From CAWKAO01 sp963847665 (GTDB lineage Bacteria > Actinomycetota > Humimicrobiia > Humimicrobiales > Humimicrobiaceae), in assembly GCA_963847665.1 (NCBI GenBank), contig CAWKAO010000007.1, positions 62,001 through 126,000 of the forward strand: a stretch of DNA of 64,000 nt, written 5' to 3'. This document shows positions 9,395 through 17,584 of the stretch, piece by piece (positions within the stretch are counted from its first letter, which is position 1; each line of letters starts with the position of its first letter). Below the pieces are notes generated by a model. That model was not told where the DNA came from and ran no database searches. It saw only the letters and a program-made list of their open reading frames with translations. A program made the translations under genes and the position numbers.

Positions 9395-10222
9395 TTGCCT
9401 GAAAAGAAATCTAAGCTTGGTAAGAAAGTAAAAATAAATAAAGTCAGGGTTTCCGGTGCAGTGGAAGAGATCCCTGATATAATTCCTTCTGAACTGCTGT
9501 TGACCATATCTTTGAATAAATCAGTGATATCCACAATATCCTGCACCCCTGACGAACTTATAGAACTCACAATCGGATACCTTATAAATAATGGTTATAT
9601 ATCCAGGTATTCTGACATAGATCTCATCAGGATATGTGGTACTGAAGTTGGTAAGATCATAAAAAAAGGCGAATTTTCTGCATCAATAGAAGTCGAATCA
9701 GGGGTTTTAGATGGTATGGTAAGGGAACCAGGCAGAAGTGTCTTTATATCTTCTGCATGCGGCAGTATCGATGATTTTGTGCTTGATTCCGGATTGGGTA
9801 AGATAAAAGATGGCCTAAAGGTAAAACCCGGTATCATCCTTGGTTTGAACAGGATGACCATGGACCACCAGAGATTTAAAAATACATTCGGAGGCTTGCA
9901 CAGCGCGGCACTTTTTGATAGTGGGTCAAACCTTTTAAAGATCTCAGAGGACATCGGCAGGCACAATTGTATTGACAAACTTGCAGGTTTTATGCAGATA
10001 AGAAATATGGACCCTTCAGATAAAATGATCTTTACTACCGGCAGGCTCAGCATAGATGTTATTTATAAACTTGGTAAAATGTCAGTGCCGGTAATTGTTA
10101 CTAATTCTTCAATAACACATGGAGCAGTAGCGCTTGCAAAAAGGCTCAGGCTTACAGCTATAGGTTATGCAAGGGGCGGCAGGTTCAATATTTATAGCGG
10201 TGCCGGGAGAATCATCACATGA
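9395..10222 (+). CDS. fdhD: FdhD-like sulfur carrier for formate dehydrogenase
   Basis: FdhD transfers sulfur from IscS to the Mo-bis-MGD cofactor of formate dehydrogenase. The 275-residue protein has the family hallmark EDIGRHNCIDKLAGF, FTTGRLSIDVIYKLGKM and an ITHGAVALAKRLRLTAIGYARGG-like end. The loop that in E. coli carries two cysteines (CxxC) reads SSACGSIDDF here, so only the first cysteine is kept. The start is uncertain: a TTG at 9395 has no strong ribosome site, and the first 20 residues are lysine-rich. It overlaps mobA by four bases (ATGA). Confidence 0.85.
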   Translation: MPEKKSKLGKKVKINKVRVSGAVEEIPDIIPSELLLTISLNKSVISTISCTPDELIELTIGYLINNGYISRYSDIDLIRICGTEVGKIIKKGEFSASIEVESGVLDGMVREPGRSVFISSACGSIDDFVLDSGLGKIKDGLKVKPGIILGLNRMTMDHQRFKNTFGGLHSAALFDSGSNLLKISEDIGRHNCIDKLAGFMQIRNMDPSDKMIFTTGRLSIDVIYKLGKMSVPVIVTNSSITHGAVALAKRLRLTAIGYARGGRFNIYSGAGRIIT

Positions 10223-11004
10223 GTCTGGCCGGGGTTATTCTTGCTGGTGGCAGTAGTAAAAGATTTGGGATCAACAAACTTCAAATATCAATAGAAAATG
10301 TGCCGTTACTGATAGACCAGGTATTCAAGCTAAGCTTTTTTTGCGGTGAAATAATCATAAGCACTTCAAAGCAAAACTCGGCAATTATTTCGAGTGAATT
10401 ATCAAAAATCGACGACTACCGAAAGTATTATCATAATATTAAGTTTACTATTCCAGCCATAAGGACCTTTGAGGACAAAGAAAAGGAAGGCTTTTACAAC
10501 AGGGGGCCCATACTGGGAATATACACAGGATTGCAGCATATAACTACCCGTAATGCTTTAGTACTGGCATTTGATATGCCATTTATATCGTACAGGATAT
10601 TGCAGCTCCTCAAGCGAACTGCAGAAGACAGCAAAAAGGATGCAATAATAATCAAAAGCATAAAGGGATATGAGGTCCTGTGTGGTGTATATTCAAAGAG
10701 AGTTACCGAATACTTAAAAAACAATATGGCAAATAAAGATAACAAAATTTCAAATGTTTTTAAAGATCTTGACATGCATGTGATCAAAGGTGCGATCTTG
10801 CGTAAATATAGTCTGGATATGCTGAACTTCTTCAATATAAATAAGATCTCTGATTATGGAAAGTTTATCAGTATATGGGAAAAGGGTATCACCATAGAGA
10901 GAGACTCACACGAATCACACCATTCTGAATGCAAATACCCCTATGAAGATCCAGCATTATTGAATGAATTTGAAAAAAAATGGTCAGGATTTTTTTTCAG
11001 GTAA
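10219..11004 (+). CDS. mobA: MobA-like molybdenum cofactor guanylyltransferase
   Basis: A 261-residue nucleotidyltransferase-fold protein. The N-terminal LAGGSSKRFGINKLQ matches the GTP-binding motif LAGGxSxRxGxDK, and LAFDMPFIS matches the metal-binding motif around D in LVLACDMPFL. It should add GMP to molybdopterin to make the bis-MGD cofactor needed by the upstream dehydrogenase. The C-terminal 60 residues are charged, with a histidine-rich stretch (HESHHSE), and are less conserved. It overlaps fdhD by ATGA, so the two are translationally coupled. A related nucleotidyltransferase is possible, but the operon supports MobA. Confidence 0.8.
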   Translation: MSLAGVILAGGSSKRFGINKLQISIENVPLLIDQVFKLSFFCGEIIISTSKQNSAIISSELSKIDDYRKYYHNIKFTIPAIRTFEDKEKEGFYNRGPILGIYTGLQHITTRNALVLAFDMPFISYRILQLLKRTAEDSKKDAIIIKSIKGYEVLCGVYSKRVTEYLKNNMANKDNKISNVFKDLDMHVIKGAILRKYSLDMLNFFNINKISDYGKFISIWEKGITIERDSHESHHSECKYPYEDPALLNEFEKKWSGFFFR

Positions 11005-11048
11005 AATCATCAGATCTTCATTTTCACCAATAAGTTCTTTTCGCCTAT

Positions 11049-11077
11049 TTGACAATTTGAGTCTTAATATATATACT
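11049..11077 (+). promoter_or_regulatory. Near-consensus sigma-70 type promoter
   Basis: A perfect TTGACA (11049-11054), a 17-nt spacer and TATACT (11072-11077), 44 nt before the small RHH-like gene. This is one of the best housekeeping-type promoters in the window. Confidence 0.7.
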
Positions 11078-11120
11078 CATATACATAAAGATACAATCAT
11101 ATTTTTAAGAGGTTATTATT

Positions 11121-11357
11121 ATGGAAAAGAAGCAGGACTATTTCCGGGTCCCGATAACAATGCCCTCCAGTATGGTCTCTTTTTTAGAAAACCTTGGTGT
11201 TGAATGTAAGAGATCGGGCGGACATAAGATAGCAAACACAGAGACAGTCAGGGTAATGATCAGGTTGCTTATGGATCTTGACCTTGATCTTGCGGGTATC
11301 AAAACTGAGGAGGAGTTTGAAGCAAGAGTCAAGGATGCTGCAAGAAGATACAAATAA
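11121..11357 (+). CDS. Small protein, possibly ribbon-helix-helix DNA-binding
   Basis: A 78-residue protein of unknown family. The layout is a short hydrophobic strand (YFRVPITMP), a helix (SSMVSFLENLG), a basic turn (CKRSGGHK), then NTETVRVMIRLLMDL and a charged C-terminal helix. This is compatible with a ribbon-helix-helix regulator, but no name can be given. It has its own strong promoter and a strong intrinsic terminator directly after it, so it is a monocistronic, probably well-expressed unit between the formate dehydrogenase operon and trxB. The ATG has AAGAGG upstream. Confidence 0.65.
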   Translation: MEKKQDYFRVPITMPSSMVSFLENLGVECKRSGGHKIANTETVRVMIRLLMDLDLDLAGIKTEEEFEARVKDAARRYK

Positions 11358-11384
11358 GACAACGAAAATAAAAAGTGTTAAAAA

Positions 11385-11412
11385 AAGCCCGGGATTACCG
11401 GGCTTTTATATT
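11385..11412 (+). terminator. Intrinsic terminator after the small RHH-like gene
   Basis: Perfect 8-bp stem AAGCCCGG / CCGGGCTT (11385-11392 and 11398-11405) with a 5-nt loop, followed by TTATATTTTT. Confidence 0.85.
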
Positions 11413-11509
11413 TTTAAGTTGAGATTTACAGAAATATATCCTTTAATTATTAAAATGTGAATTTATAATATATTATTGATATTACACATAAGAATTTCAG
11501 GAGATGATT

Positions 11510-12472
11510 TTGGAAGAGACCAGAAAAGACTTGTTAATAATAGGTGCTGGACCGGCAGGCCTTGGCGCTGCTATTTATGCGGCAAGATCGGCCCTTGATT
11601 TTATAGTAACTGAACAGTTTATTCCGGGAGGCCAGATAGTAACGACTGAATGGATCGAGAATTATCCTGGTTTCAAAGGTGATATCTCCGGTTTTGATCT
11701 GATGCAGGAAATGATCGGCCACTGCAATAAATTTAATATCTCTATTAAAGATGATATAAAAGTCAACTGTATCGAAGTGTCTAAAAATACTGAAAGTACC
11801 AAGAACAAGGGGAACGCTACAGGGTTTGTTTGCAAAAGTGAAAAGGCAGTTTTTCTTGTAAGATCCATAATAATCGCGACTGGCGCAAGCCCAAAAAGAT
11901 TGTTTGTTGATGGAGAAAATGAATTTATAGGTAAGGGTATTTCTTTTTGTGCGACTTGTGATGGCGCTCTCTACAGGGAACGTGAAGTGATGGTCGTAGG
12001 TGGAGGCAACACAGCTATCCAGGAAGCAATTTTTTTAACTAAGTTTGCAAAAAAAGTCTATATCGTTCACAGAAGGAACGAGCTGAGGGCCGTAAAGTTA
12101 TTACAGGACAGGGCCAAAAGCAATCCTCTGATAGAGTTTATATGGGATTCTGTAGTTGAAGGATTTGAAGGAAGTGACAGGCTAGAACAGGCCATCATTA
12201 AAAACGTCAGGTCAGGTAAGAAAGAGACCAGAAAAATCGATGGTGTTTTTCTTTATATCGGAATAAAGCCAAATAGCGATCTGGTGAATGGAGTCGCCGG
12301 ACTTGACAAAGATGGTTTTATAATTACAGACCCATTTATGCAGACGGACAGAAAAGGGTTATTTGCTGCAGGCGATGTACGGGATACCCCGCTGCGGCAG
12401 GTGATCACTGCGGTATCAGACGGTGCCATTGCGGCGACCTACGCAGATATGTATCTGAATGGACTTCTTTGA
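11510..12472 (+). CDS. trxB: Thioredoxin reductase
   Basis: FAD/NADPH disulfide reductase that reduces thioredoxin. The FAD-binding GxGxxG is in IIGAGPAGLGAAIYAARS, the redox-active CATC pair is at about residues 147-150 (FCATCDGALY), the second nucleotide motif is GGGNTAIQEA, and the FAD C-terminal motif is AAGDVRDTPLRQVITA. About 320 aa, standard. AGGAG at 11499-11503 touches the ATG at 11504 but sits 6 nt before the in-frame TTG at 11510, so TTG is preferred; the difference is two residues. The next gene is cwlM-like, which recalls the trxB-trx-cwlM cluster of actinobacteria; no thioredoxin gene is present here. Confidence 0.93.
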   Translation: MEETRKDLLIIGAGPAGLGAAIYAARSALDFIVTEQFIPGGQIVTTEWIENYPGFKGDISGFDLMQEMIGHCNKFNISIKDDIKVNCIEVSKNTESTKNKGNATGFVCKSEKAVFLVRSIIIATGASPKRLFVDGENEFIGKGISFCATCDGALYREREVMVVGGGNTAIQEAIFLTKFAKKVYIVHRRNELRAVKLLQDRAKSNPLIEFIWDSVVEGFEGSDRLEQAIIKNVRSGKKETRKIDGVFLYIGIKPNSDLVNGVAGLDKDGFIITDPFMQTDRKGLFAAGDVRDTPLRQVITAVSDGAIAATYADMYLNGLL

Positions 12473-12520
12473 TCCAAAATAAAGACTAAACCAAATACGG
12501 ATTTAAACAGATACGGGGTT

Positions 12521-13582
12521 ATGAAGGAAAATATTGACAACAGAACAAGAATAGTCGATTTCCAGAGAAGGCTAAGGTTATTGGGATATGAGCTTGGCAA
12601 AAGCGAGATCGACGGGATCCTTGGTGTCCAGACGAAAAATGCGATCAGGAAATTCCAGCAGGACAGGGGATTGACCTCTACAGGTGAGGTCGATGAGGAG
12701 ACCTGGAAGGAAATAGTGGATGCCGGTTATAAAATAGGCGAAAGGCTTTTATACTTGAAAAACCCGCCATTCAGGGGAGATGATGTAAAAAACCTTCAAC
12801 TATGGTTAAAGACCCTGGGTTTTTATAAGTTTAATGAAAATGGAATATTTTGTGAAAAAACACACAAGGCACTTTTAGAATTTCAGAAAAACATGAAAAT
12901 ACAGGCAGACGGTATTCTCGGCGGAAGCACACTGCAGCATCTGCAAAACTTAAAAAGGGTCATAGAGGCACAGAAGTCATCCAATTATCCACTCTTAAAA
13001 GACTATCTGAAAAATAAGGATAATGATGGTTTTAAAGTGATCATCGATTATGGAAGCAGCACCAATGGCATGGCAGATGGCTCTCATTACTTCAGGGATA
13101 AGATATATATATGTAAAAATATTGCAGTTTTTGTCCGGGATATCCTACTTCACCTTGGAATTGAATCCTTAATATCAGTCAGTGAAAATAATAATAACAG
13201 TCTTTTCCTTTCTGATCGCATAAGGTTTGCCAACCAGAGCGATTCAGACATACTAATAAGTATAAACCTCGGCCATTCAATTGATTCTGATGCTAACGGA
13301 AGCAGCTGCTTTTATTTCAAGGGTATAAAATCTTATTCCATGACAGGTAAGGGGATCGCCAATCTCATACAGGACAGGCTCATCAGTAATCTGGATCTCC
13401 TGGATTGCAGGGTCCATGGTGCAAATTATGCGATCCTTAAAGAAACAGTTATGACAGCAGTGTTGATAGAACCTGCTTTTATTTCTAATGAAAACGACAG
13501 GGCAAACCTGATAAAAACAGAATTCCAGATGGATGTCAGCCGGTCCATCGGAGAAGCAATTGTTGATTTTTTAAAAGAATAA
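12521..13582 (+). CDS. cwlM: CwlM-like protein: two peptidoglycan-binding domains plus degenerate amidase_3
   Basis: A 353-residue protein with two PG_binding_1 domains (about residues 10-70 and 80-145) followed by an N-acetylmuramoyl-L-alanine amidase_3 fold (about 165-350). The first zinc histidine motif, normally DPGHGG, reads DYGSSTNG, and the second, normally SIHxN, reads SINLGHS. The catalytic-glutamate region is kept (VLIEPAFISNENDRANL), as is DCRVHGANYAIL. No signal peptide. This order, the missing zinc ligands, the cytoplasmic location and the trxB neighbour match mycobacterial CwlM, a non-enzymatic regulator of MurA and peptidoglycan precursor synthesis. Regulation of cell wall synthesis is therefore the likely role, by inference from that family; residual amidase activity is unlikely. 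Confidence 0.78.
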   Translation: MKENIDNRTRIVDFQRRLRLLGYELGKSEIDGILGVQTKNAIRKFQQDRGLTSTGEVDEETWKEIVDAGYKIGERLLYLKNPPFRGDDVKNLQLWLKTLGFYKFNENGIFCEKTHKALLEFQKNMKIQADGILGGSTLQHLQNLKRVIEAQKSSNYPLLKDYLKNKDNDGFKVIIDYGSSTNGMADGSHYFRDKIYICKNIAVFVRDILLHLGIESLISVSENNNNSLFLSDRIRFANQSDSDILISINLGHSIDSDANGSSCFYFKGIKSYSMTGKGIANLIQDRLISNLDLLDCRVHGANYAILKETVMTAVLIEPAFISNENDRANLIKTEFQMDVSRSIGEAIVDFLKE

Positions 13583-13613
13583 ATTATAAAAGTACTATTT
13601 TGGATCCCCGAAG

Positions 13614-14705
13614 ATGTATATCATTTATGACGATTTCTATTTAAAACATGATAGTGGTATCGGGCACCCCGAAAGCCCGGAAAGATTGGCTGCGATAAAA
13701 GATGCACTGTATAGTTCAGAAAATTTCAGAAAATTTGTTTTTATTTCACCAATAAAAGCGGACACTGATCAATTGTCATTGGTGCATTCTGAAAAATATA
13801 TTGAAAAGATAAAGTATTATTCTGATAATCTTTCACCTTATTACCTTGATGCCGATACCCTTGTCTCAAGCCATACTTATGATTGCGCGGCCCTGGCCGC
13901 AGGTGGGTGCACAAAAGGAGTAGACCTCCTTATGAAGCATCCGGGTCCTGAAGGTAGATTCTTTTTTGCCCTGATAAGACCTCCCGGACACCATGCTTTC
14001 CGGTCAAGGGGAAGTGGGTTTTGTATTTTTAATAATGCTGCAATTGCGGCAAAGTATGCATTTAAGAAGTATGGGATCAGAAAGATAGCTTTAGTTGATT
14101 TTGATGTCCATCATGGAAATGGAACCCAGAACATCTTTTATGAGAGTGCGGATCTTTTCTATGTTTCGCTTCATCAGTTTCCTCATTATCCCGGTACTGG
14201 TCAATACTATGAAACTGGTGAGGGTGACGGAAAGGGATACAATCTTAATATACCATTGGCTCCCGGTTCAGGAGAGCATGATTATGTAAAAGCCTTTAAA
14301 GAGCTGGTTATACCGCTTATTACCAGGTTTGAACCTGAAATGATACTTGTGAGCGCCGGATTTGATGGACACAAAGAAGACATTCTATCAAGCATAGACC
14401 TTAGCGATGAAGCTTTTTATAAAATAATGCATATGGTGATCTATTTAAGGACTGCTATAAAAAATATACAGGTAAAAAAGAACCTTGGATTCGGTATTGT
14501 GCTTGAAGGCGGTTATAATATCGGAGCAACCGCAAGAAGTACGGTTAAAATAACGGATGCGGCCCTGGAAGAAGATAAACATAATGGGTTTGATTCCATT
14601 GGTTCCCTGATGGATTTTTTATCTATTGACGATCCACCGTCTGCTGCCTTAAAAGCAGGAAATCAACAGGTCCTTGATAAGATAAAGAATATTTTTAATA
14701 TTTAG
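13614..14705 (+). CDS. Histone deacetylase / AcuC-like amidohydrolase
   Basis: A 363-residue zinc-dependent deacetylase-fold protein. Motifs: GHPESPERLAAIKDAL near the N-terminus, RPPGHHAF with the charge-relay histidines, FCIFNNAAIAAKYA, VDFDVHHGNGTQNIFY (zinc ligands D and H), SLHQFPHYPGTG, and SAGFDGHKED (zinc ligand D). Bacterial members deacetylate acetyl-lysines, acetylpolyamines or acetoin-pathway proteins; the substrate is not evident. It ends one base into the next gene's reading region and was probably co-transcribed with cwlM upstream. Confidence 0.88.
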   Translation: MYIIYDDFYLKHDSGIGHPESPERLAAIKDALYSSENFRKFVFISPIKADTDQLSLVHSEKYIEKIKYYSDNLSPYYLDADTLVSSHTYDCAALAAGGCTKGVDLLMKHPGPEGRFFFALIRPPGHHAFRSRGSGFCIFNNAAIAAKYAFKKYGIRKIALVDFDVHHGNGTQNIFYESADLFYVSLHQFPHYPGTGQYYETGEGDGKGYNLNIPLAPGSGEHDYVKAFKELVIPLITRFEPEMILVSAGFDGHKEDILSSIDLSDEAFYKIMHMVIYLRTAIKNIQVKKNLGFGIVLEGGYNIGATARSTVKITDAALEEDKHNGFDSIGSLMDFLSIDDPPSAALKAGNQQVLDKIKNIFNI

Positions 14706-14725
14706 TGTTTGCGATGGAGGCATCT

Positions 14726-15172
14726 TTGCTGAAAAAAAATATATTTGTGATCATCATTATTTTTGTGGTGACTGCACTTTTGTTTCCAACAGCTGGCTGC
14801 AGGAAATATGATGATAGATTTGACCTGTCATATTTTTTTAAAACAGAACCTGAAAAAGCTACTATCGATTTTCTTTATGCTGTCAGGGACCACGACGCAG
14901 AATATATATACAGTAATCTTTTACCAGATAGTGACAGGCGGAATATTAGTAAGGAAAAGTTCATCAGGGAATTAGATCAGATATTTTCAAGTGTAAAAGA
15001 GATCCAAATAAACCAGACTGTTTATCTTGGACTTGAAGAAAGCACCGGTAAAGTAGTCGTTGAGTTTACAGCTACATATGCAAATGGACAGGTAAGCGAA
15101 TATAAAAAATATTTTTTTCTCATCCTGGAAAATAATTTATGGAAGATCCTTTTTGGTAAAACTTTTATTTAG
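14726..15172 (+). CDS. Putative lipoprotein with NTF2-like C-terminal region
   Basis: The best start is the TTG at 14726, 5 nt after a perfect GGAGG; upstream GTG (14705) and ATG (14714) are alternatives. The product of about 148 aa opens with lysines and a hydrophobic segment (FVIIIIFVVTALLF) followed by PTAGC, a non-canonical but plausible lipobox. The mature part (EKATIDFLYAVRDHDAEYIYSNLLPDSDR ending in a strand-rich half) looks like the small NTF2/DUF4878-type fold used by many secreted lipoproteins. Function unknown. Confidence 0.7.
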   Translation: MLKKNIFVIIIIFVVTALLFPTAGCRKYDDRFDLSYFFKTEPEKATIDFLYAVRDHDAEYIYSNLLPDSDRRNISKEKFIRELDQIFSSVKEIQINQTVYLGLEESTGKVVVEFTATYANGQVSEYKKYFFLILENNLWKILFGKTFI

Positions 15173-15254
15173 AAAAAAGCACTAATATATTATAATACTT
15201 TTAATCTTCCATTGATTCGGTAACAGATGATTTAAAGAAGAGAGGTCGCAATAT

Positions 15255-15860
15255 ATGAACAAAAAAGGTAACGGTAAAAATAATGAGGAAAAGATAAAAC
15301 TGGAATTTAATAGATTTAAGGACCCTGCAAATAAAAGTAAAGGGAAGGCAGAAGATATTGACTCAGAGTTCAAGGAACTATCTGACGAAATAGAGCTTTT
15401 AAGAAAAGAACTTGCCCACTATAAAAATATAGAAGAAGAATATCTTGACAGGTTAAAACGTGTCCATGCTGATTATGACAACTATAGAAAACGGGCGCTG
15501 AAGGAACAGGTAGATACGATCTCAAGGGCCAATAAAGAACTTATTGAAAGACTGCTTCCGGTAATCGACAGTTTTGAACAGGCTTTGGCTGAAAATGCGT
15601 ACAAATTAAAGAATACTGATGATTTTTTTAAAGGTTTTAAGCTTATTTTTAAGCAGCTTATGGATACTCTTGAAAAAGCTGGGGTCACTGTTATCGATCC
15701 TGGAGGTGAGGAATTTAATCCACATGAGTGTGAGGCCGCTGTCACTGAGGATGTTAAAGATATTGAAGAAGGAAAAGTACTGGATGTTCTTCGCAAAGGG
15801 TACAAATTAAATGATTTCCTTATAAGGCCCGCAGTTGTGAAGGTGTGTAAAAGAAATTAA
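15255..15860 (+). CDS. grpE: GrpE nucleotide exchange factor
   Basis: A 201-residue co-chaperone that releases ADP from DnaK. The acidic/lysine N-terminus leads to a long coiled coil (EIELLRKELAHYKNIEEEYLDRLKRVHADYDNYRKR), then the beta domain with LLPVIDSFEQAL, FNPHECEAAV and KGYKLNDFLIRPAVVKV. It normally sits in hrcA-grpE-dnaK-dnaJ clusters; here no chaperone gene lies within 10 kb on either side, and the neighbours are a lipoprotein and a LemA protein. No CIRCE operator was seen upstream. AAGAGAGG precedes the ATG. Confidence 0.92.
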   Translation: MNKKGNGKNNEEKIKLEFNRFKDPANKSKGKAEDIDSEFKELSDEIELLRKELAHYKNIEEEYLDRLKRVHADYDNYRKRALKEQVDTISRANKELIERLLPVIDSFEQALAENAYKLKNTDDFFKGFKLIFKQLMDTLEKAGVTVIDPGGEEFNPHECEAAVTEDVKDIEEGKVLDVLRKGYKLNDFLIRPAVVKVCKRN

Positions 15861-15952
15861 ATTATAAAACAGGACCTAAAATAATTTACTTTTTTAGATG
15901 AAGTTTATTTAAACTAATAATCAATAATATCCATATACGACAGGAGGTTAAA

Positions 15953-16603
15953 TTGGTAGTCAACAACCAGACACCGATTCAAAATACAGGGCAGGCTCCG
16001 GCACCGAGAAGAAAGCTTTCAATGGGCTGTATAGTCGGTGTAATTGCATTAGTCGTGGTACTTATACTCGTCATTATCTTCGTTTCTGTGATCTTTGGCG
16101 GCCGCAATAATATGGTGACCAAAGAGGAGCAGGTAGTACAGTCATGGGCACAGGTCCAGAATGTATATCAGAGAAGGCTTGACCTGATCCCCAATATAGC
16201 AAACAGCGCAAAAGCTTATCTCCAGCTTGAAAAGGATATTTTCCAGGCTATAGCTGATGCCAGGGCAGGCATTCAGAGTGCTGAGAGCCCTTCCTCGCTG
16301 GAATCTGCAAACCAGGAGGTCAATTCACTTATAAGGGACCTGAAGGTAGTAGTGGAGGACACTCCCGAATTAAAGGCCAGCGAAACAATAAGGGATCTCA
16401 TGACACAGCTTGAAGGCTCTGAAAACAGGATAGCAGTGGAGAGGATGCGTTATAACGAAGCTGTCCAGGATTATAATAGGTATATAAGGCTGTTCCCGAA
16501 TAATTTTGTTGCGGGAATGTTCGGGTTTACACTAAAAGAATATTTTGAAGCAGAACCTGGAGCAGAAACTGCGCCTTCAATAGATCTTACACTGGATGAG
16601 TAA
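15953..16603 (+). CDS. LemA family membrane protein
   Basis: A 216-residue protein with a proline-rich N-terminus, one transmembrane helix (about residues 24-46) and the LemA helical domain (EEQVVQSWAQVQNVYQRRLDLIPNI, VERMRYNEAVQDYNRYIRLFPNN). Function in bacteria is poorly defined. LemA genes are commonly paired with a TPM-domain gene, as here (next gene, 9 nt later). The TTG start at 15953 has a strong AGGAGG upstream. Confidence 0.9.
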   Translation: MVVNNQTPIQNTGQAPAPRRKLSMGCIVGVIALVVVLILVIIFVSVIFGGRNNMVTKEEQVVQSWAQVQNVYQRRLDLIPNIANSAKAYLQLEKDIFQAIADARAGIQSAESPSSLESANQEVNSLIRDLKVVVEDTPELKASETIRDLMTQLEGSENRIAVERMRYNEAVQDYNRYIRLFPNNFVAGMFGFTLKEYFEAEPGAETAPSIDLTLDE

Positions 16604-16612
16604 TAAAATAAT

Positions 16613-17584
16613 ATGAGGCCCATAAAGCGAAATACCGGTCATGGAAAAAAAATAAAAAGTTTTTTTCTTAAGACAGCTATATATCTTCTACTGTCATTTA
16701 GTTTAATATTTATTTTACCCTCAAATGCTTTTGCAGATGTAAACTATCCTGATTACAGCGGGTACGTAAATGATTATGCAGGCATCCTTGATAGCCAGTG
16801 GAAGAATAAGATCGAAGAACTCTGCACCAGGGTCGAAGAGGATACAGGTGCAGAGATAGCTGTAGCTATAATCGACTCCCTTGAAGGGATAACCATTGAA
16901 GAGTATGCAGTAAAATTATTTGAAAAATGGGGGATCGGTAAACAAAAGGCAGATAACGGCATCCTCCTTTTAATAGCCATGCAGGACAGGAAGCTAAGGA
17001 TAGAAGTAGGTTACGGTCTGGAGGGCGTTATAACTGATCTCGAAGCTGGGAACATAATCGATGATATTATTACCCCAAGATTTAAACAGGAAGACTACAA
17101 TAATGGAGCCTATGAAGGTGTTGCGGCCATAGCAAACGAGATATACCTGGATAAGGGTATGACCACTTATACGGAAATAACCGAAGCTTCAGGAGTAAAC
17201 ATAGGGTCTGTCTCAGATTTTTTCAGCAGGAACATTTGTTTTTTATGCTGCTTTCCTATCTTTCTTATAATAGCCCTGATCGCGATCATAAGGGGTATAA
17301 TAAAACGAAAGTGCCCCAAATGCCATAAGATAAAACTTAAAATAAAAAATACAATAATAAAACAAGCTACATACACTACTACAGGACAGATGCTTCAAGA
17401 GAGGACCTGCACATTTTGTGATTATCACGACCAGAAGGTAATCACTCTACCGAAAAAGACCAGGACAAGCTCAGGCGGTGGCTTCTTTACAGGTGGAGGC
17501 GGCTTTTCCGGTGGAGGAGGAAGCAGTTTTGGCGGGTTTGGAGGAGGCTCTTCCGGAGGTGGCGGTGCCAGTGGAGGTTGGTAA
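16613..17584 (+). CDS. TPM-domain (YgcG-like) membrane protein with Gly-rich tail
   Basis: A 323-residue protein: signal peptide (hydrophobic about 17-38, ending ANAFADV), extracytoplasmic TPM domain (about 40-190, YVNDYAGILDSQWKNKIEELC, EDTGAEIAVAII, LRIEVGYGLEGVITD), one membrane helix (about 205-228), a cytoplasmic zinc-ribbon-like region (CPKCHK and CTFC), and a C-terminal tail made almost entirely of Gly and Ser. The arrangement after lemA is a familiar pair. The Gly/Ser tail is typical of YgcG relatives. Biochemical role unknown. Confidence 0.88.
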   Translation: MRPIKRNTGHGKKIKSFFLKTAIYLLLSFSLIFILPSNAFADVNYPDYSGYVNDYAGILDSQWKNKIEELCTRVEEDTGAEIAVAIIDSLEGITIEEYAVKLFEKWGIGKQKADNGILLLIAMQDRKLRIEVGYGLEGVITDLEAGNIIDDIITPRFKQEDYNNGAYEGVAAIANEIYLDKGMTTYTEITEASGVNIGSVSDFFSRNICFLCCFPIFLIIALIAIIRGIIKRKCPKCHKIKLKIKNTIIKQATYTTTGQMLQERTCTFCDYHDQKVITLPKKTRTSSGGGFFTGGGGFSGGGGSSFGGFGGGSSGGGGASGGW

